From contig PHAT01000002.1 in NCBI GenBank assembly GCA_002840435.1, forward strand, positions 476,597 through 540,596: a stretch of DNA of 64,000 bases. The letters run 5' to 3'. Positions 1 to 7,722 of the stretch are shown piece by piece. The notes beneath the pieces are model-generated. The model was not told the DNA's origin and searched no databases. It was given only the letters and a program-made list of their open reading frames with translations. Positions within the stretch are counted from its first letter, which is position 1, and each line of letters begins with the position of its first letter. Source of the DNA: Deltaproteobacteria bacterium HGW-Deltaproteobacteria-6. Its GTDB lineage: Bacteria; Desulfobacterota; Syntrophia; Syntrophales; Smithellaceae. The translations under genes were made by a program, and so were the position numbers.

Positions 1-29
1 AAATAACTTTTAATATTCTTTATATCCCT

Positions 30-446
30 CTATGAGTTATATATCGGGTCACCCCACAATGATGGATCACCGTTTTTACTAAGACGAATACCAATCTCTT
101 TATCTTTTGATCCTTTAAGCCAGCAGGTAGATACTTTTATTTTATTGTTCTTCTGTGGGCAGTAGATACTCGTTTCAAGCCATTTGCATGGTAAAGTCAA
201 TCCTCTAAGCATATCAACTACGGCAATATCAACAAACTCGTTATTGACAACATATGTAAAACCAAAATCGATCAGATCATCAATAAAACTATCAACATCG
301 TACATATTCATAAATATAGCGCCAACCAGTTCTTTGTCGTGCAACACAGTGTAGTATTTTACAAAAGCATCGACACCTCCCGGATAGTACTTTTCAATGG
401 TATCGATCCGGATAACTACTGTGTAAAATCTTATCATAAGAGCCAT
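30..446 (-). CDS. Hypothetical protein, element cargo
   Basis: This 138-residue protein is not recognised. The start at 446 is chosen because GGAAGGAG lies ten bases upstream of that ATG. The longer reading frame, from 500, would begin inside a terminator-like hairpin. The protein is rich in hydrophobic and aromatic residues but has no clear signal peptide or membrane segment. It contains a short aspartate-rich stretch (MYDVDSFIDDLIDFGF) and two cysteines in the C-terminal half. It lies at the cargo end of the integrative element, downstream of and on the same strand as the XRE regulator gene, separated from it by two terminator-like hairpins. A small accessory or immunity-type role is possible but nothing in the sequence proves it. 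Confidence 0.6.
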   Translation of the reverse strand: MALMIRFYTVVIRIDTIEKYYPGGVDAFVKYYTVLHDKELVGAIFMNMYDVDSFIDDLIDFGFTYVVNNEFVDIAVVDMLRGLTLPCKWLETSIYCPQKNNKIKVSTCWLKGSKDKEIGIRLSKNGDPSLWGDPIYNS

Positions 447-471
447 GATAGTAATTCTCCTTCCCGCCAAT

Positions 472-503
472 AAAAAACCCACGGCTAAACAAATAACCAT
501 GGG
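472..503 (-). terminator. Terminator-like hairpin before the 30-446 gene
   Basis: Read on the minus strand, CCCATGG and CCGTGGG flank a 12-base loop (one mismatch) and are followed by six T residues. It sits about 25 bases upstream of the start codon at 446, so it could act as an attenuator for that gene. Confidence 0.4.
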
Positions 504-575
504 ATGATTGGCTGTTTAGCAATTTGTTGAGGCGGTTGCAATTCACCGTAAATTCCGCCTTTCTATTCACTTTCT

Positions 576-611
576 AAAAAACAAAAAACCCGCGCCAAAA
601 GGCTACGGGTT
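576..611 (-). terminator. Rho-independent terminator, minus strand
   Basis: On the minus strand AACCCG pairs with CGGGTT and an inner GCC/GGC pairs around TTTT; a T-rich run follows immediately. It lies downstream of the XRE regulator gene (ends at 752) and would end its transcript. Confidence 0.55.
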
Positions 612-751
612 CATTAGAAACATTACACCGGCCTTTAGCACATTTATATAGCGGAGCAAGTAACCTATTTAACTCGCCGCTTTGATCTTAAAATATCACT
701 ACGTTAGGTTTTGTCAAGACAAATTCAAAGCTCCCTAATTGTTTCAGCACA

Positions 752-1075
752 TCAATAATCCTGAAATGCCTGCACAATCTTGTAGACTATTCTTTGGTGC
801 TCCTCCTTCATTCCTTTCACGATCTCTTTAATGTTTTTTGCACGAACATCAGGATTTGTCAGGTGCATGAAATCGAAAAAATCTTTTAGTGGGACATTCA
901 GAACCGCTGCAATTTTTTCTAGGCGATCAATTGTTGGATAGCTACTGCCAACTTCAAGTCTGCTTACGTGGCGTGGTTCCACACCAATCAAATCAGCCAA
1001 CTGCTCCTGCGACAAGTTCCGCGATTTTCGTAACTCGCGAATCCGTGCCCCCAAAAGCTTTTTGGTATTATTCAT
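752..1075 (-). CDS. XRE-family helix-turn-helix transcriptional regulator
   Basis: A 107-residue DNA-binding protein of the Cro/CI-like XRE family. The helix-turn-helix occupies roughly residues 8-62: LGARIRELRKSRNLSQEQLA, then a recognition helix region with VEPRHVSRLEVG and YPTIDRLEKIAAVLNV. The C-terminal 40 residues form a short charged helix, probably for dimer formation. GGGAGAG precedes the ATG. The gene is transcribed divergently from the WD40-caspase gene, with 192 bases between them, an arrangement typical of a regulator controlling its neighbour. An inverted repeat TAGACAT/ATGTCTA in that spacer could be its operator. Family assignment is secure; the target is inferred from position. 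Confidence 0.85.
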   Translation of the reverse strand: MNNTKKLLGARIRELRKSRNLSQEQLADLIGVEPRHVSRLEVGSSYPTIDRLEKIAAVLNVPLKDFFDFMHLTNPDVRAKNIKEIVKGMKEEHQRIVYKIVQAFQDY

Positions 1076-1148
1076 GCCGTGTCTCTCCCTGATTAATAAT
1101 TATCAGTTTAGGGATGGTTTTTACATGCTATCGAATGACTAATATTTA

Positions 1149-1225
1149 TTTACATTAGACATAATATGATGTATTTATGATCATTAATGCTGTCATTACT
1201 CCTTTGATAAGACGTTTAATGTCTA
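1149..1225 (+). promoter_or_regulatory. Candidate promoter and operator in the XRE/caspase divergent spacer
   Basis: TTTACA at 1149-1154 and TATTTA at 1172-1177 are 17 bases apart and point toward the caspase gene. TAGACAT at 1156-1162, between the two boxes, has its exact inverse ATGTCTA at 1219-1225. A repressor bound there would block the promoter. Seen by eye only. Confidence 0.35.
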
Positions 1226-1267
1226 TTTCAAGAGTTCAAATACACTCATGCTAATCCGGAGCAGGCG

Positions 1268-4200
1268 ATGAATCGAACACTATTCAATATCCTGATTGTA
1301 ATAATAAGTCTTTTGCTTGCGGCTGGTGGCGCTTTCTGTGTCGACAAAGAAACAAAGCCAATCCTCCGAATCGAAACCGGGCGGCATACCGCAACTATCA
1401 CATCCCTCGATAGTGATGCCAAAGGCCGCTATTTAGTTACCTCGTCAACAGACAAGACCTTGCGACTGTGGGACGCCGACAGCGGGAAGATGATTCAGAC
1501 CATACGGCCTTACGTTGGCGAAAAGCCCAATGAAGGAATAGTTTATTCATCCGCAATATCTCCGGACGGTTCTCTCATTGCATGCAACTATTCAACCGCA
1601 CCTATAACGATAGCGGGAAACTTCAATGATGATAAAACACCCACGCTCTTCGCGCATTTTAAATTGGCCGTATTCGAGAATGGCACATGGAAACGTCGCT
1701 TTGCCCGAGGAGGTTTCGAGCCATTCGTTTTAAAATTTTCAAACGACGGCAAATATTTGGTGGCAGTTAGCAGAGAATATATCATCGTTTATAATGTTAA
1801 AGACTGGAGTATTCAGGCGGCAACGAAGGACAAAATCGAGATTCAATATGCTGATATACTTAACGACCAAATAGGTGTGCTGAGCAAAAGTAATGAGCTC
1901 AAGTTCTTCAAGATCCTTGACAAAAAAATACCCACAAATGCTGCCAATCAATATTTGAATATTATGTTGGCAGAGGAGAATCTTAAAACTATATCTAAAC
2001 AAAAGCTGCCATATAAAGACATGCAGCCTCACAGCCTGAAGCTCTCGCCTGACGGTAAGAACTTTGCCATTGGCTATAAAAACGGTGGACGAGTTATCAT
2101 CGGAAGCGTTATCAATAATAAAGCCTACATAGAGCTTGACACACATTGGGTCAAAGATTTCAATTTCGTTTCTAAGGCAAACTTCGCGAATGTCGCTTGG
2201 TCGAAAGACGGCAAGTATCTTTACGCTGGCGGTCTCGCAAAAAAAGAAACACACTCGGCCTCAGAATCGGATTCGACTATAATCAGGCGTTGGGACATGA
2301 CCAAGAAGAAGCCAACTTATATAGACATCCCGTCTGGAATCAGCAAACCAATAGGTCCGATCGTTCCGATTGAGAACAGGGGGTCTGTTTTTACGACTGA
2401 CTTAGATATTGGTATAATTAACAAGAACGAGACTAGACTTTTGTCGCCATTCCTGTCTCACTCAAATCAGCGTTCTGTTAGTATAGACGGTAGCGGTGGC
2501 ACAATCGGGTTTTATTACCAGAGAAGGCCTGACGATATATTGGGAGATGATTACACCTTCAACATAATAAGCAGGAGCCTCTCACCTGAACAACAGGCAT
2601 CCGGCTTGAATGCTGCACCCTTCAGTGCGCTTTACCCTTCGATCTATGTTCCGGGAATGGAATTGGTTAGCGGTCACCGCGGCATTACCCCTTCGCTTAA
2701 CGGAGTCAAGCTTAATATCCAGGGACGGATCATGTCATCCACCTTCTCTGAGTCCTTAGATTCATGCATCGTTGGCACAGACCTCTGGGAGCTGATTCGC
2801 TTTGACAGAAACGCCAACGTGATATGGTCAAAACTCATGCCCGAAATGGCGGTTGGAGTAAATATCTCGAAAGACAGGCGCATTGTCGTTGCCAGTATAG
2901 CCGATGGGACGATCCGCTGGTATAATCATGCTAGTGGTGAAGAACTGCTAGCGCTCTTCCCCTCAAATGACCGCAAACGATGGGTTCTTTGGACACCGAG
3001 CGGATACTACGATGCGTCACCTCAAGGGGATGAACTGATTGGCTGGTATTTCAAGGATGAAAAGGATAAATCTGGGAATTTCTATCCGGCTTCACGCTTT
3101 AAAAGCCTTTATTACCGCCCCGATATTATCAGCAAAGTCCTTGAAACTCTGAGCGAAAGCCAGGCTGTCATTGCGGCAAATAGTGATTCCGGACGCAAAC
3201 CGGAACAGGCTCTGGCCATCGCATCCCTTCTGCCACCGTCCGTTTCGATCCTTTCGCCGACGAGCGGTAGTGGATTTTCATCTGGCAGTGTATCAGTCCG
3301 CTACCAGGTCAGCTCGCCGTCCAACGAATCGGTGACTAACGTGAAGATCATAGTCGATGGTCGTCCGGTCGCTTCCAGCCGTGGTCTAAAAATTATCGGA
3401 AAGGACATCTCCGAACAGACGGTTTCGGTCACCTTGCCAAGCAAGGACAGTGAAATCGGCATAATCGCCGAGAACCGTTATTCATCGTCAGAACCAGCGA
3501 CAATCAAGCTAAAGTGGATTGGCAAGAAGATCGACGCTTTCGTCATTAAACCGAAGATGTACTTGCTGGCTGTTGGTGTCAGTGACTACAGTCAGAGCGA
3601 CCTGAAACTCAAGTACGCGGCAAAAGACGCACAGGACTTTGCCAAGGTGATGAATGGCCAGAAAGGCCGACTGTACCGAGACGTAATCTCTCGCGTGCTC
3701 GTGAATGGGGCGGCTACGAAGGATAGCATTCTTGACGGGCTCGAGTGGGTCCAGAAGGAAACAACAAGCAACGATGTCGCTGTCATATTCATCGCAGGTC
3801 ATGGAGTCAACGACAGCAATGGCACTTACTATTTTTTACCGGAGAACGCAGAACCAGATAAGCTGAAACGAACCGGGGTTTCGCTCGCAGATCTGAAACA
3901 GACTATTTCGTCCTTGGCTGGTAAAGTGTTACTATTCGTTGACACCTGTCACTCCGGGAATATTTTCGGCGGTCGTCGAACCGTCGTCGATATTAACGCT
4001 ATAGTGAACGACCTATCCTCGGCCGAGAACGGCGCAGTTGTATTTGCTTCGTCAACAGGAAGGCAATACAGCCTTGAGAAAGACGAATGGGCAAATGGCG
4101 CATTCACGAAGGCACTTATAGAAGGACTCAACGGGGGGGCTGACTATACAAAAAAAGGTAGTATCACGGTCAATATGCTCGACCTGTTCGTTTCAGAACG

Positions 4201-4291
4201 AGTCAAGGAGCTATCAGCAGGGACGCAGACTCCTGCGACGGCCAAACCAGCCTCCGTTCCGGATTTTCCGTTCGCTATCAGGCCAATGTAG
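1268..4291 (+). CDS. Exported WD40-repeat / caspase-family (peptidase C14) protein
   Basis: A 1007-residue protein. Residues 1-25 form a Sec signal peptide, so it is predicted to act outside the cytoplasm. The N-terminal half has WD40 propeller blades (for example DGKYLVAVS and DKTLRLWDADSGK). The LWTPSGYYDA motif near residue 577 and an Ig-like segment near 650-740 follow, as in the known bacterial WD40-caspase family. The C-terminal caspase fold begins near residue 760 (LLAVGVSDYS). It has the catalytic pair His845 in FIAGHGVND and Cys894 in VDTCHSGN, so it looks active. GGAG precedes the ATG. It lies divergent from the XRE regulator as cargo of the integrative element. Substrate and biological role are unknown; a regulated protease in stress or conflict is an inference. 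Confidence 0.88.
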   Translation: MNRTLFNILIVIISLLLAAGGAFCVDKETKPILRIETGRHTATITSLDSDAKGRYLVTSSTDKTLRLWDADSGKMIQTIRPYVGEKPNEGIVYSSAISPDGSLIACNYSTAPITIAGNFNDDKTPTLFAHFKLAVFENGTWKRRFARGGFEPFVLKFSNDGKYLVAVSREYIIVYNVKDWSIQAATKDKIEIQYADILNDQIGVLSKSNELKFFKILDKKIPTNAANQYLNIMLAEENLKTISKQKLPYKDMQPHSLKLSPDGKNFAIGYKNGGRVIIGSVINNKAYIELDTHWVKDFNFVSKANFANVAWSKDGKYLYAGGLAKKETHSASESDSTIIRRWDMTKKKPTYIDIPSGISKPIGPIVPIENRGSVFTTDLDIGIINKNETRLLSPFLSHSNQRSVSIDGSGGTIGFYYQRRPDDILGDDYTFNIISRSLSPEQQASGLNAAPFSALYPSIYVPGMELVSGHRGITPSLNGVKLNIQGRIMSSTFSESLDSCIVGTDLWELIRFDRNANVIWSKLMPEMAVGVNISKDRRIVVASIADGTIRWYNHASGEELLALFPSNDRKRWVLWTPSGYYDASPQGDELIGWYFKDEKDKSGNFYPASRFKSLYYRPDIISKVLETLSESQAVIAANSDSGRKPEQALAIASLLPPSVSILSPTSGSGFSSGSVSVRYQVSSPSNESVTNVKIIVDGRPVASSRGLKIIGKDISEQTVSVTLPSKDSEIGIIAENRYSSSEPATIKLKWIGKKIDAFVIKPKMYLLAVGVSDYSQSDLKLKYAAKDAQDFAKVMNGQKGRLYRDVISRVLVNGAATKDSILDGLEWVQKETTSNDVAVIFIAGHGVNDSNGTYYFLPENAEPDKLKRTGVSLADLKQTISSLAGKVLLFVDTCHSGNIFGGRRTVVDINAIVNDLSSAENGAVVFASSTGRQYSLEKDEWANGAFTKALIEGLNGGADYTKKGSITVNMLDLFVSERVKELSAGTQTPATAKPASVPDFPFAIRPM

Positions 4292-4373
4292 CTATATCGG
4301 CTACCAGATTTGGCGCGGATTGGCTTTCAATTCTTATGAATTGTGTCACGTTATGTCACACCTTACCGCGACT

Positions 4374-4643
4374 TCATGGGGTTTGGTTCCCGCGCCTGCC
4401 ATTTGGGCCATTACGAGATGAGCGTTCCTTCCCTTGCGGTGTCTTTGGGCCGGTCGATAACCCACCGTGGAGAGCACACCGTCCGGAAGTATAACGGCTC
4501 ATCCGTTTACAGGGGGTGCCGCTCCTTGTTCGAGCCATGCAGGTGTGTCCACTATTTTTCTTTTTGCTCGAACGTCTGGCATTTCCCTGATCGACATTAC
4601 CGGCACCCATTATCCGTCGCCATTCTTCCAAGGTCATTGTCAT
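4374..4643 (-). CDS. HGGxSTG-domain small zinc-motif protein
   Basis: An 89-residue basic protein. Its core (residues about 35-72) has CMARTRSGTPCKR followed by CALHGGLSTGPKT, i.e. three or four cysteines plus the HGGxSTGPxT motif that defines a small family common in prophages and satellites. The cysteine and histidine spacing suggests a zinc-bound knuckle that could contact nucleic acid. GAGGGA precedes the ATG. Its start lies ten bases after the stop of the gene at 4653-4925, so the two are probably co-transcribed. The motif is clear; the molecular function of the family is not established. Confidence 0.75.
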   Translation of the reverse strand: MTMTLEEWRRIMGAGNVDQGNARRSSKKKNSGHTCMARTRSGTPCKRMSRYTSGRCALHGGLSTGPKTPQGKERSSRNGPNGRRGNQTP

Positions 4644-4652
4644 AGGCTTCCC

Positions 4653-4925
4653 TCATCGCGCATGGCCGAAACGCTCCTTCGATCTGCATACTCCTCTAAG
4701 TCCGTCGAGTTTCAGACAATCTGTGAAATGGTCCTCAATCTGGGCGTAGTAAGGAGGACGCAAAATAAAAAAAACGTCACTGCTTCTTACTGCCTGCTCC
4801 AAAATATCAAGGAAAAAATCTTGTGCTTCACCAGATGCCATGCCACTATCGTCAAAGCGGTAGAAAATGTTGATGGTGGACTTGTCCGAAAAATATAGTG
4901 TAGTAATCAGTTCTGCGTTTCTCAT
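4653..4925 (-). CDS. Hypothetical small protein, element gene
   Basis: A 90-residue protein not recognised. AAAGGAG lies seven bases before the ATG, which supports a real gene. The sequence is mildly acidic in the first half (FRFDD, QDFFLDILEQ) and basic at the end, with no membrane segment and no signal peptide. It immediately precedes the HGGxSTG gene in the same direction and follows the GGACA repeat cluster, so it belongs to the replication/accessory operon of the integrative element. Confidence 0.6.
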   Translation of the reverse strand: MRNAELITTLYFSDKSTINIFYRFDDSGMASGEAQDFFLDILEQAVRSSDVFFILRPPYYAQIEDHFTDCLKLDGLRGVCRSKERFGHAR

Positions 4926-4989
4926 TTAATAGCTCCTTTCGTATGTGTTTACAGTTTCGTTGAGCCGAGCTTTCCGCCGGTGTAAATAT

Positions 4990-5235
4990 TTCATGGTGAC
5001 ACCAGAGCAGGACATGGACAGGACATTGGGACAATGGACACCCCTACGGGGTGTGTCCATGTCTGTCCCGCTTTGTCGATGATGCTTGTCTGTCCCGATT
5101 CTTGTCCCTCTGGTGTCCATAATGCGTTCGGCGGTCCCCCCCTCAAATCCGATAATCATTGGTGTCACCTGCATTTAGCGATACGTCATAACTTCATCCC
5201 CAACATGCTTGTTTGTCCCGCACATGTCCATCTGC
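4990..5235. repeat. Cluster of GGACA/TGTCC repeats with a nested inverted repeat; candidate replication origin
   Basis: Within about 245 bases the pentamer GGACA or its complement TGTCC occurs roughly a dozen times. GACACCAGAG (about 5000) has its exact inverse CTCTGGTGTC (about 5108-5117), and GGACACCCC at 5036-5044 faces GGGGTGTGTCC around a TAC loop. The cluster follows the primase and helicase genes of the element. Iterated short motifs next to replication genes are the usual layout of element origins, but the role here is inferred. A weak 82-codon reading frame crosses the repeats and is not called. Confidence 0.45.
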
Positions 5236-6246
5236 TATTTCCATAATGCTAAGGGTGTTGTCGCGGATGTAGGTACCTTCGATACGGATCATCCCAGCTT
5301 TGAGCAAGGCCTCTTCAGCCCGATTAAATTTCTTGTTTTTGGTGCCGGTTAGCACATCAGCCCCTAACGCGCTATAGAACCGTTCGCACCATTCGCTTCG
5401 GGTGAAGTTGCTGTCAGATTCGGATATCCCCATCTGTAAAATAGAAAGGAGATGTCGCGCGTCACCCGACAGGTTTGGTGCCTTCCCGTGTGTCGGATCA
5501 TACTGACATCTGATCGGTACAGCACTGTCTCCTACCTTTTCGAGTTTGAAACCGAATGGTGGAGGTAGCTCTTCTTCTTTCATTTTCGTGAATAAGATTT
5601 CGTTCCGTGCCACCTTAACTTCCCAGTCGAGAGCACCGCGAATAGCGGAAGAACCCCGGCTGACTTCCTTGTTCCCTTTGCCGGAATGGTGGAGCGTTCC
5701 GACAGTGCATTGATATTTATCCCTCAGATAGTCCACGGCGTTAAGGTAGCCACCTATGTCCTTTGCGCTGTTTTCGTCTGCCGCCGCAGAGATATGCTTC
5801 GCTAGAGTATCGATATGCATCAAGGTGATGGGGCCGTATTTGGATATAATGGCCTTTATGTGTGGCTCCAACTTCATTACGGACTGCTCAGTTATCTCAA
5901 CGCGGCGCTGGGTAACAGTGAGCTGCCCTTTGGGGATGTCGTCATACCTGTAATACTGAAGCCAGGCCTTAATGCGCCGGGGTATGCCACCATGTCCCTC
6001 GCCGTTGAAATACAATACGTTCCCCCGCCTGGCCGCGGCACTCATCCAGGATGTCCCGAACGCAACCGCCAGCGCCATGTCGATGGCCACAAAAGATTTG
6101 CCCGCGGTAGAGTCACCAAAGAACAGGCCAGTGGTTGAGGTTTCGATCAGCCCACAAACAGGTCCAGGTAGGGGTCGCGGGATTTGCTGTGGGTGGGGTC
6201 TGGGTCGTTGAATTCTTCGAAAATATCCACCGCGGAAACCTTGTCT
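5194..6246 (-). CDS. RepA-like AAA ATPase / helicase, start not canonical
   Basis: A replicative ATPase of the RepA/AAA_25 type. The frame is open from about 6246. It carries the Walker A motif GDSTAGKS at 6117-6094, the block VLYFNGEGHGG, a Walker B-like region near LMHIDTLAKH, and LHHSGKGNKEVSRGSSAIRG, all typical of the family. The C-terminal 90 residues look like a winged-helix segment. The first ATG, GTG or TTG in frame is the GTG at 6090, which lies after Walker A, so starting there would give a dead enzyme. The upstream part overlaps the 3' end of the primase gene in the -1 frame. The two may be made as one polypeptide by frameshifting, or an indel may have split a fusion gene. It probably unwinds the element origin. 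Confidence 0.75.
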   Translation of the reverse strand, partial: RQGFRGGYFRRIQRPRPHPQQIPRPLPGPVCGLIETSTTGLFFGDSTAGKSFVAIDMALAVAFGTSWMSAAARRGNVLYFNGEGHGGIPRRIKAWLQYYRYDDIPKGQLTVTQRRVEITEQSVMKLEPHIKAIISKYGPITLMHIDTLAKHISAAADENSAKDIGGYLNAVDYLRDKYQCTVGTLHHSGKGNKEVSRGSSAIRGALDWEVKVARNEILFTKMKEEELPPPFGFKLEKVGDSAVPIRCQYDPTHGKAPNLSGDARHLLSILQMGISESDSNFTRSEWCERFYSALGADVLTGTKNKKFNRAEEALLKAGMIRIEGTYIRDNTLSIMEIADGHVRDKQACWG

Positions 6247-7163
6247 CTAATTGCCTTCAGTGCCTGGTACTGGTAAGCCCATTGGTAGGCACTGTCTACG
6301 TTGTCATTTCTGTTTCGCAATGCTTTCTCGGATACCGCAAGGCCCGGCTCTGATAATAAACATGCGATTTCCGAGGCTTCGAGTCCTTCTTTCCTAAGTC
6401 CTTTCGCGGCTTCACGAGCAACTGCCGAAGCATCTCCAGAACATTCGGGGTATCCATGTTCCATTTGCTCTTGCATCTCTGTCCGCAATTTCGACCAAAC
6501 ATCCGCAAAACCCGGTCGGGGTGGAATATTTCGAAAATCCCCGGTGACAACACCGGGGGTACTTGTCCCGTTGTGATAGTGTGAATAAATCTCATCCAGC
6601 ATATTTTGGATATTGACATTTGGATCGCCCAACCCCGCGGTTCCATCAAGCCAGCGGTTGTCGTCTTCGGGCATGACACCCGTCAGCGTGATAAAGGTGC
6701 CCGGAAGATCAATCGGTTGATCTTTACCGGCGGTTGCTTTATTCCGACCCAGTCCGATAATGTGCAGGCCCCGACCGGAAGGGGAACGTTGGATGTAACA
6801 CCCTCTCCTGCGCGCTTCGGCAAGGATCTCCAACGCGAATGGGTCGCTCGGATCATCAATGTCGATAGCTCCGTATGGTGTCCCTGTTGCAGAATGCAGA
6901 GCTAGGCCGATCCCATTAGCACTGCCGTCACGAACAATGGCGATAGCCTCATTGAAAGTCATCAGTTTGTTAGGTTTGGCGACGCTGACCGGGATGATTT
7001 GTCCGTGATCGTCACGGCGACCTGGCTTTTTAGATATTTTGTTTGTTTGGGGCTTGCTCTCTGCGCACCACGTTATGATAAAACGCTGATCGTCGCGCCT
7101 GAATTCATCGGGGATGCCTTCCGTGTTGAAAAGGAGAGGGGTTTTTGCGTTAGTCGTTTCCAT
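6147..7163 (-). CDS. Primase-polymerase (AEP-like) replication protein of the element
   Basis: A 338-residue protein resembling the bifunctional primase/polymerase domain found in plasmid and satellite replication proteins. The archaeo-eukaryotic primase hallmarks are visible: AIDIDDP (metal-binding acidic pair) near residue 113, SPSGRGLHI (the sxH motif) near residue 145, and FITLTG near 175. The C-terminal 100 residues are helical and resemble the linker before a helicase domain. GGGGGTG precedes the ATG. In many relatives this domain is fused to the AAA ATPase; here the ATPase follows in another frame with a roughly 100-base overlap. It likely makes primers at the element origin. Confidence 0.78.
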   Translation of the reverse strand: METTNAKTPLLFNTEGIPDEFRRDDQRFIITWCAESKPQTNKISKKPGRRDDHGQIIPVSVAKPNKLMTFNEAIAIVRDGSANGIGLALHSATGTPYGAIDIDDPSDPFALEILAEARRRGCYIQRSPSGRGLHIIGLGRNKATAGKDQPIDLPGTFITLTGVMPEDDNRWLDGTAGLGDPNVNIQNMLDEIYSHYHNGTSTPGVVTGDFRNIPPRPGFADVWSKLRTEMQEQMEHGYPECSGDASAVAREAAKGLRKEGLEASEIACLLSEPGLAVSEKALRNRNDNVDSAYQWAYQYQALKAIRDKVSAVDIFEEFNDPDPTHSKSRDPYLDLFVG

Positions 7164-7164
7164 G

Positions 7165-7416
7165 TCAACACCCCCTTAATGCCCGGATGCGGCGATACAA
7201 GGCCGCCCGGTTCTTCTCAAATTGCACGGCATTGACAGTAACGGTGCCTGCCGCCCATGCCATTGCAACTTGCCGGATTTCGGGAGTATCAGGGAAGCAG
7301 AACCTGGCAAGCGATTCACCGGACTGTAAGCTAAGATCGGGAGTGTGTCCGGTGATTGTTGCGATTGTGGCAACAATACCGATTTCCTGAAAGCTGAATT
7401 TGTCTGTGGTGGTCAT
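7165..7416 (-). CDS. Hypothetical small protein upstream of primase
   Basis: An 83-residue protein not recognised. The start at 7416 (MTTTDKF) is chosen because AGGAGGTG lies eight bases upstream; a longer frame to 7449 overlaps the AlpA-like gene and lacks a site. The sequence has a hydrophobic N-terminal helix (IGIVATIATITG) and a basic C-terminus (ALYRRIRALRGC). It lies tightly between the AlpA-like gene and the primase gene, so it is part of the replication operon. Confidence 0.6.
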   Translation of the reverse strand: MTTTDKFSFQEIGIVATIATITGHTPDLSLQSGESLARFCFPDTPEIRQVAMAWAAGTVTVNAVQFEKNRAALYRRIRALRGC

Positions 7417-7418
7417 GG

Positions 7419-7625
7419 TTATTTCACCTCCTCGCGGGAAGCGAGCCACGACTCAATGTCGGTGCGTCGATACCCAACGGCACCGGGGGAAAGTCGGAGT
7501 CGTCTCGGGAATTTTCCGATACGCTCGAGACGCCAGATCGTTGTTTTGGAAAGACACGTGATTATTGGAAGGGCAGCAGGACGGATTATTTCTGCCGCGA
7601 TGTCATTGATGTTAGTTTTGCTCAT
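7419..7625 (-). CDS. AlpA/excisionase-type helix-turn-helix protein
   Basis: A 68-residue winged-helix DNA-binding protein of the AlpA/MerR-like excisionase group. The core TTIWRLERIGKFPRRLRL and AVGYRRTDIESWLASR is the standard AlpA pattern: a helix-turn-helix followed by the R.(D)I..W signature. The start at 7625 has TGGAGG five bases upstream; the longer frame to 7655 does not. In P4-like elements AlpA activates integrase expression and acts as an excision factor, which fits its location two genes after the integrase. Confidence 0.8.
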   Translation of the reverse strand: MSKTNINDIAAEIIRPAALPIITCLSKTTIWRLERIGKFPRRLRLSPGAVGYRRTDIESWLASREEVK

Positions 7626-7722
7626 TGCAACCTCCAGTATGTTGAATTTTTTCAAGTGGCCGCTTGATGGTCCAACTTATAGCGTGGAGGTTCAAAGTTG
7701 TCAGGGGAGCTAATCGGACTAG

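Larger units (their letters stand above)
447..751. other. Gene-free stretch with two terminator-like hairpins
   Basis: About 300 bases without a credible gene between the XRE regulator and the hypothetical gene at 30-446. The stretch is AT-rich. Its only visible structure is two hairpins at 478-503 and 587-611, listed separately. No promoter could be assigned with confidence. Confidence 0.6.

Noticed and set aside
4926..5174. An 82-codon minus-strand frame across the GGACA repeats
   Set aside because: No ribosome-binding site before the ATG and the translation merely follows the repeats; the region reads better as non-coding repeats.
4990..5235. CRISPR-like array
   Set aside because: The repeated unit is only five bases, spacing is irregular and in both orientations, and there are no cas genes.
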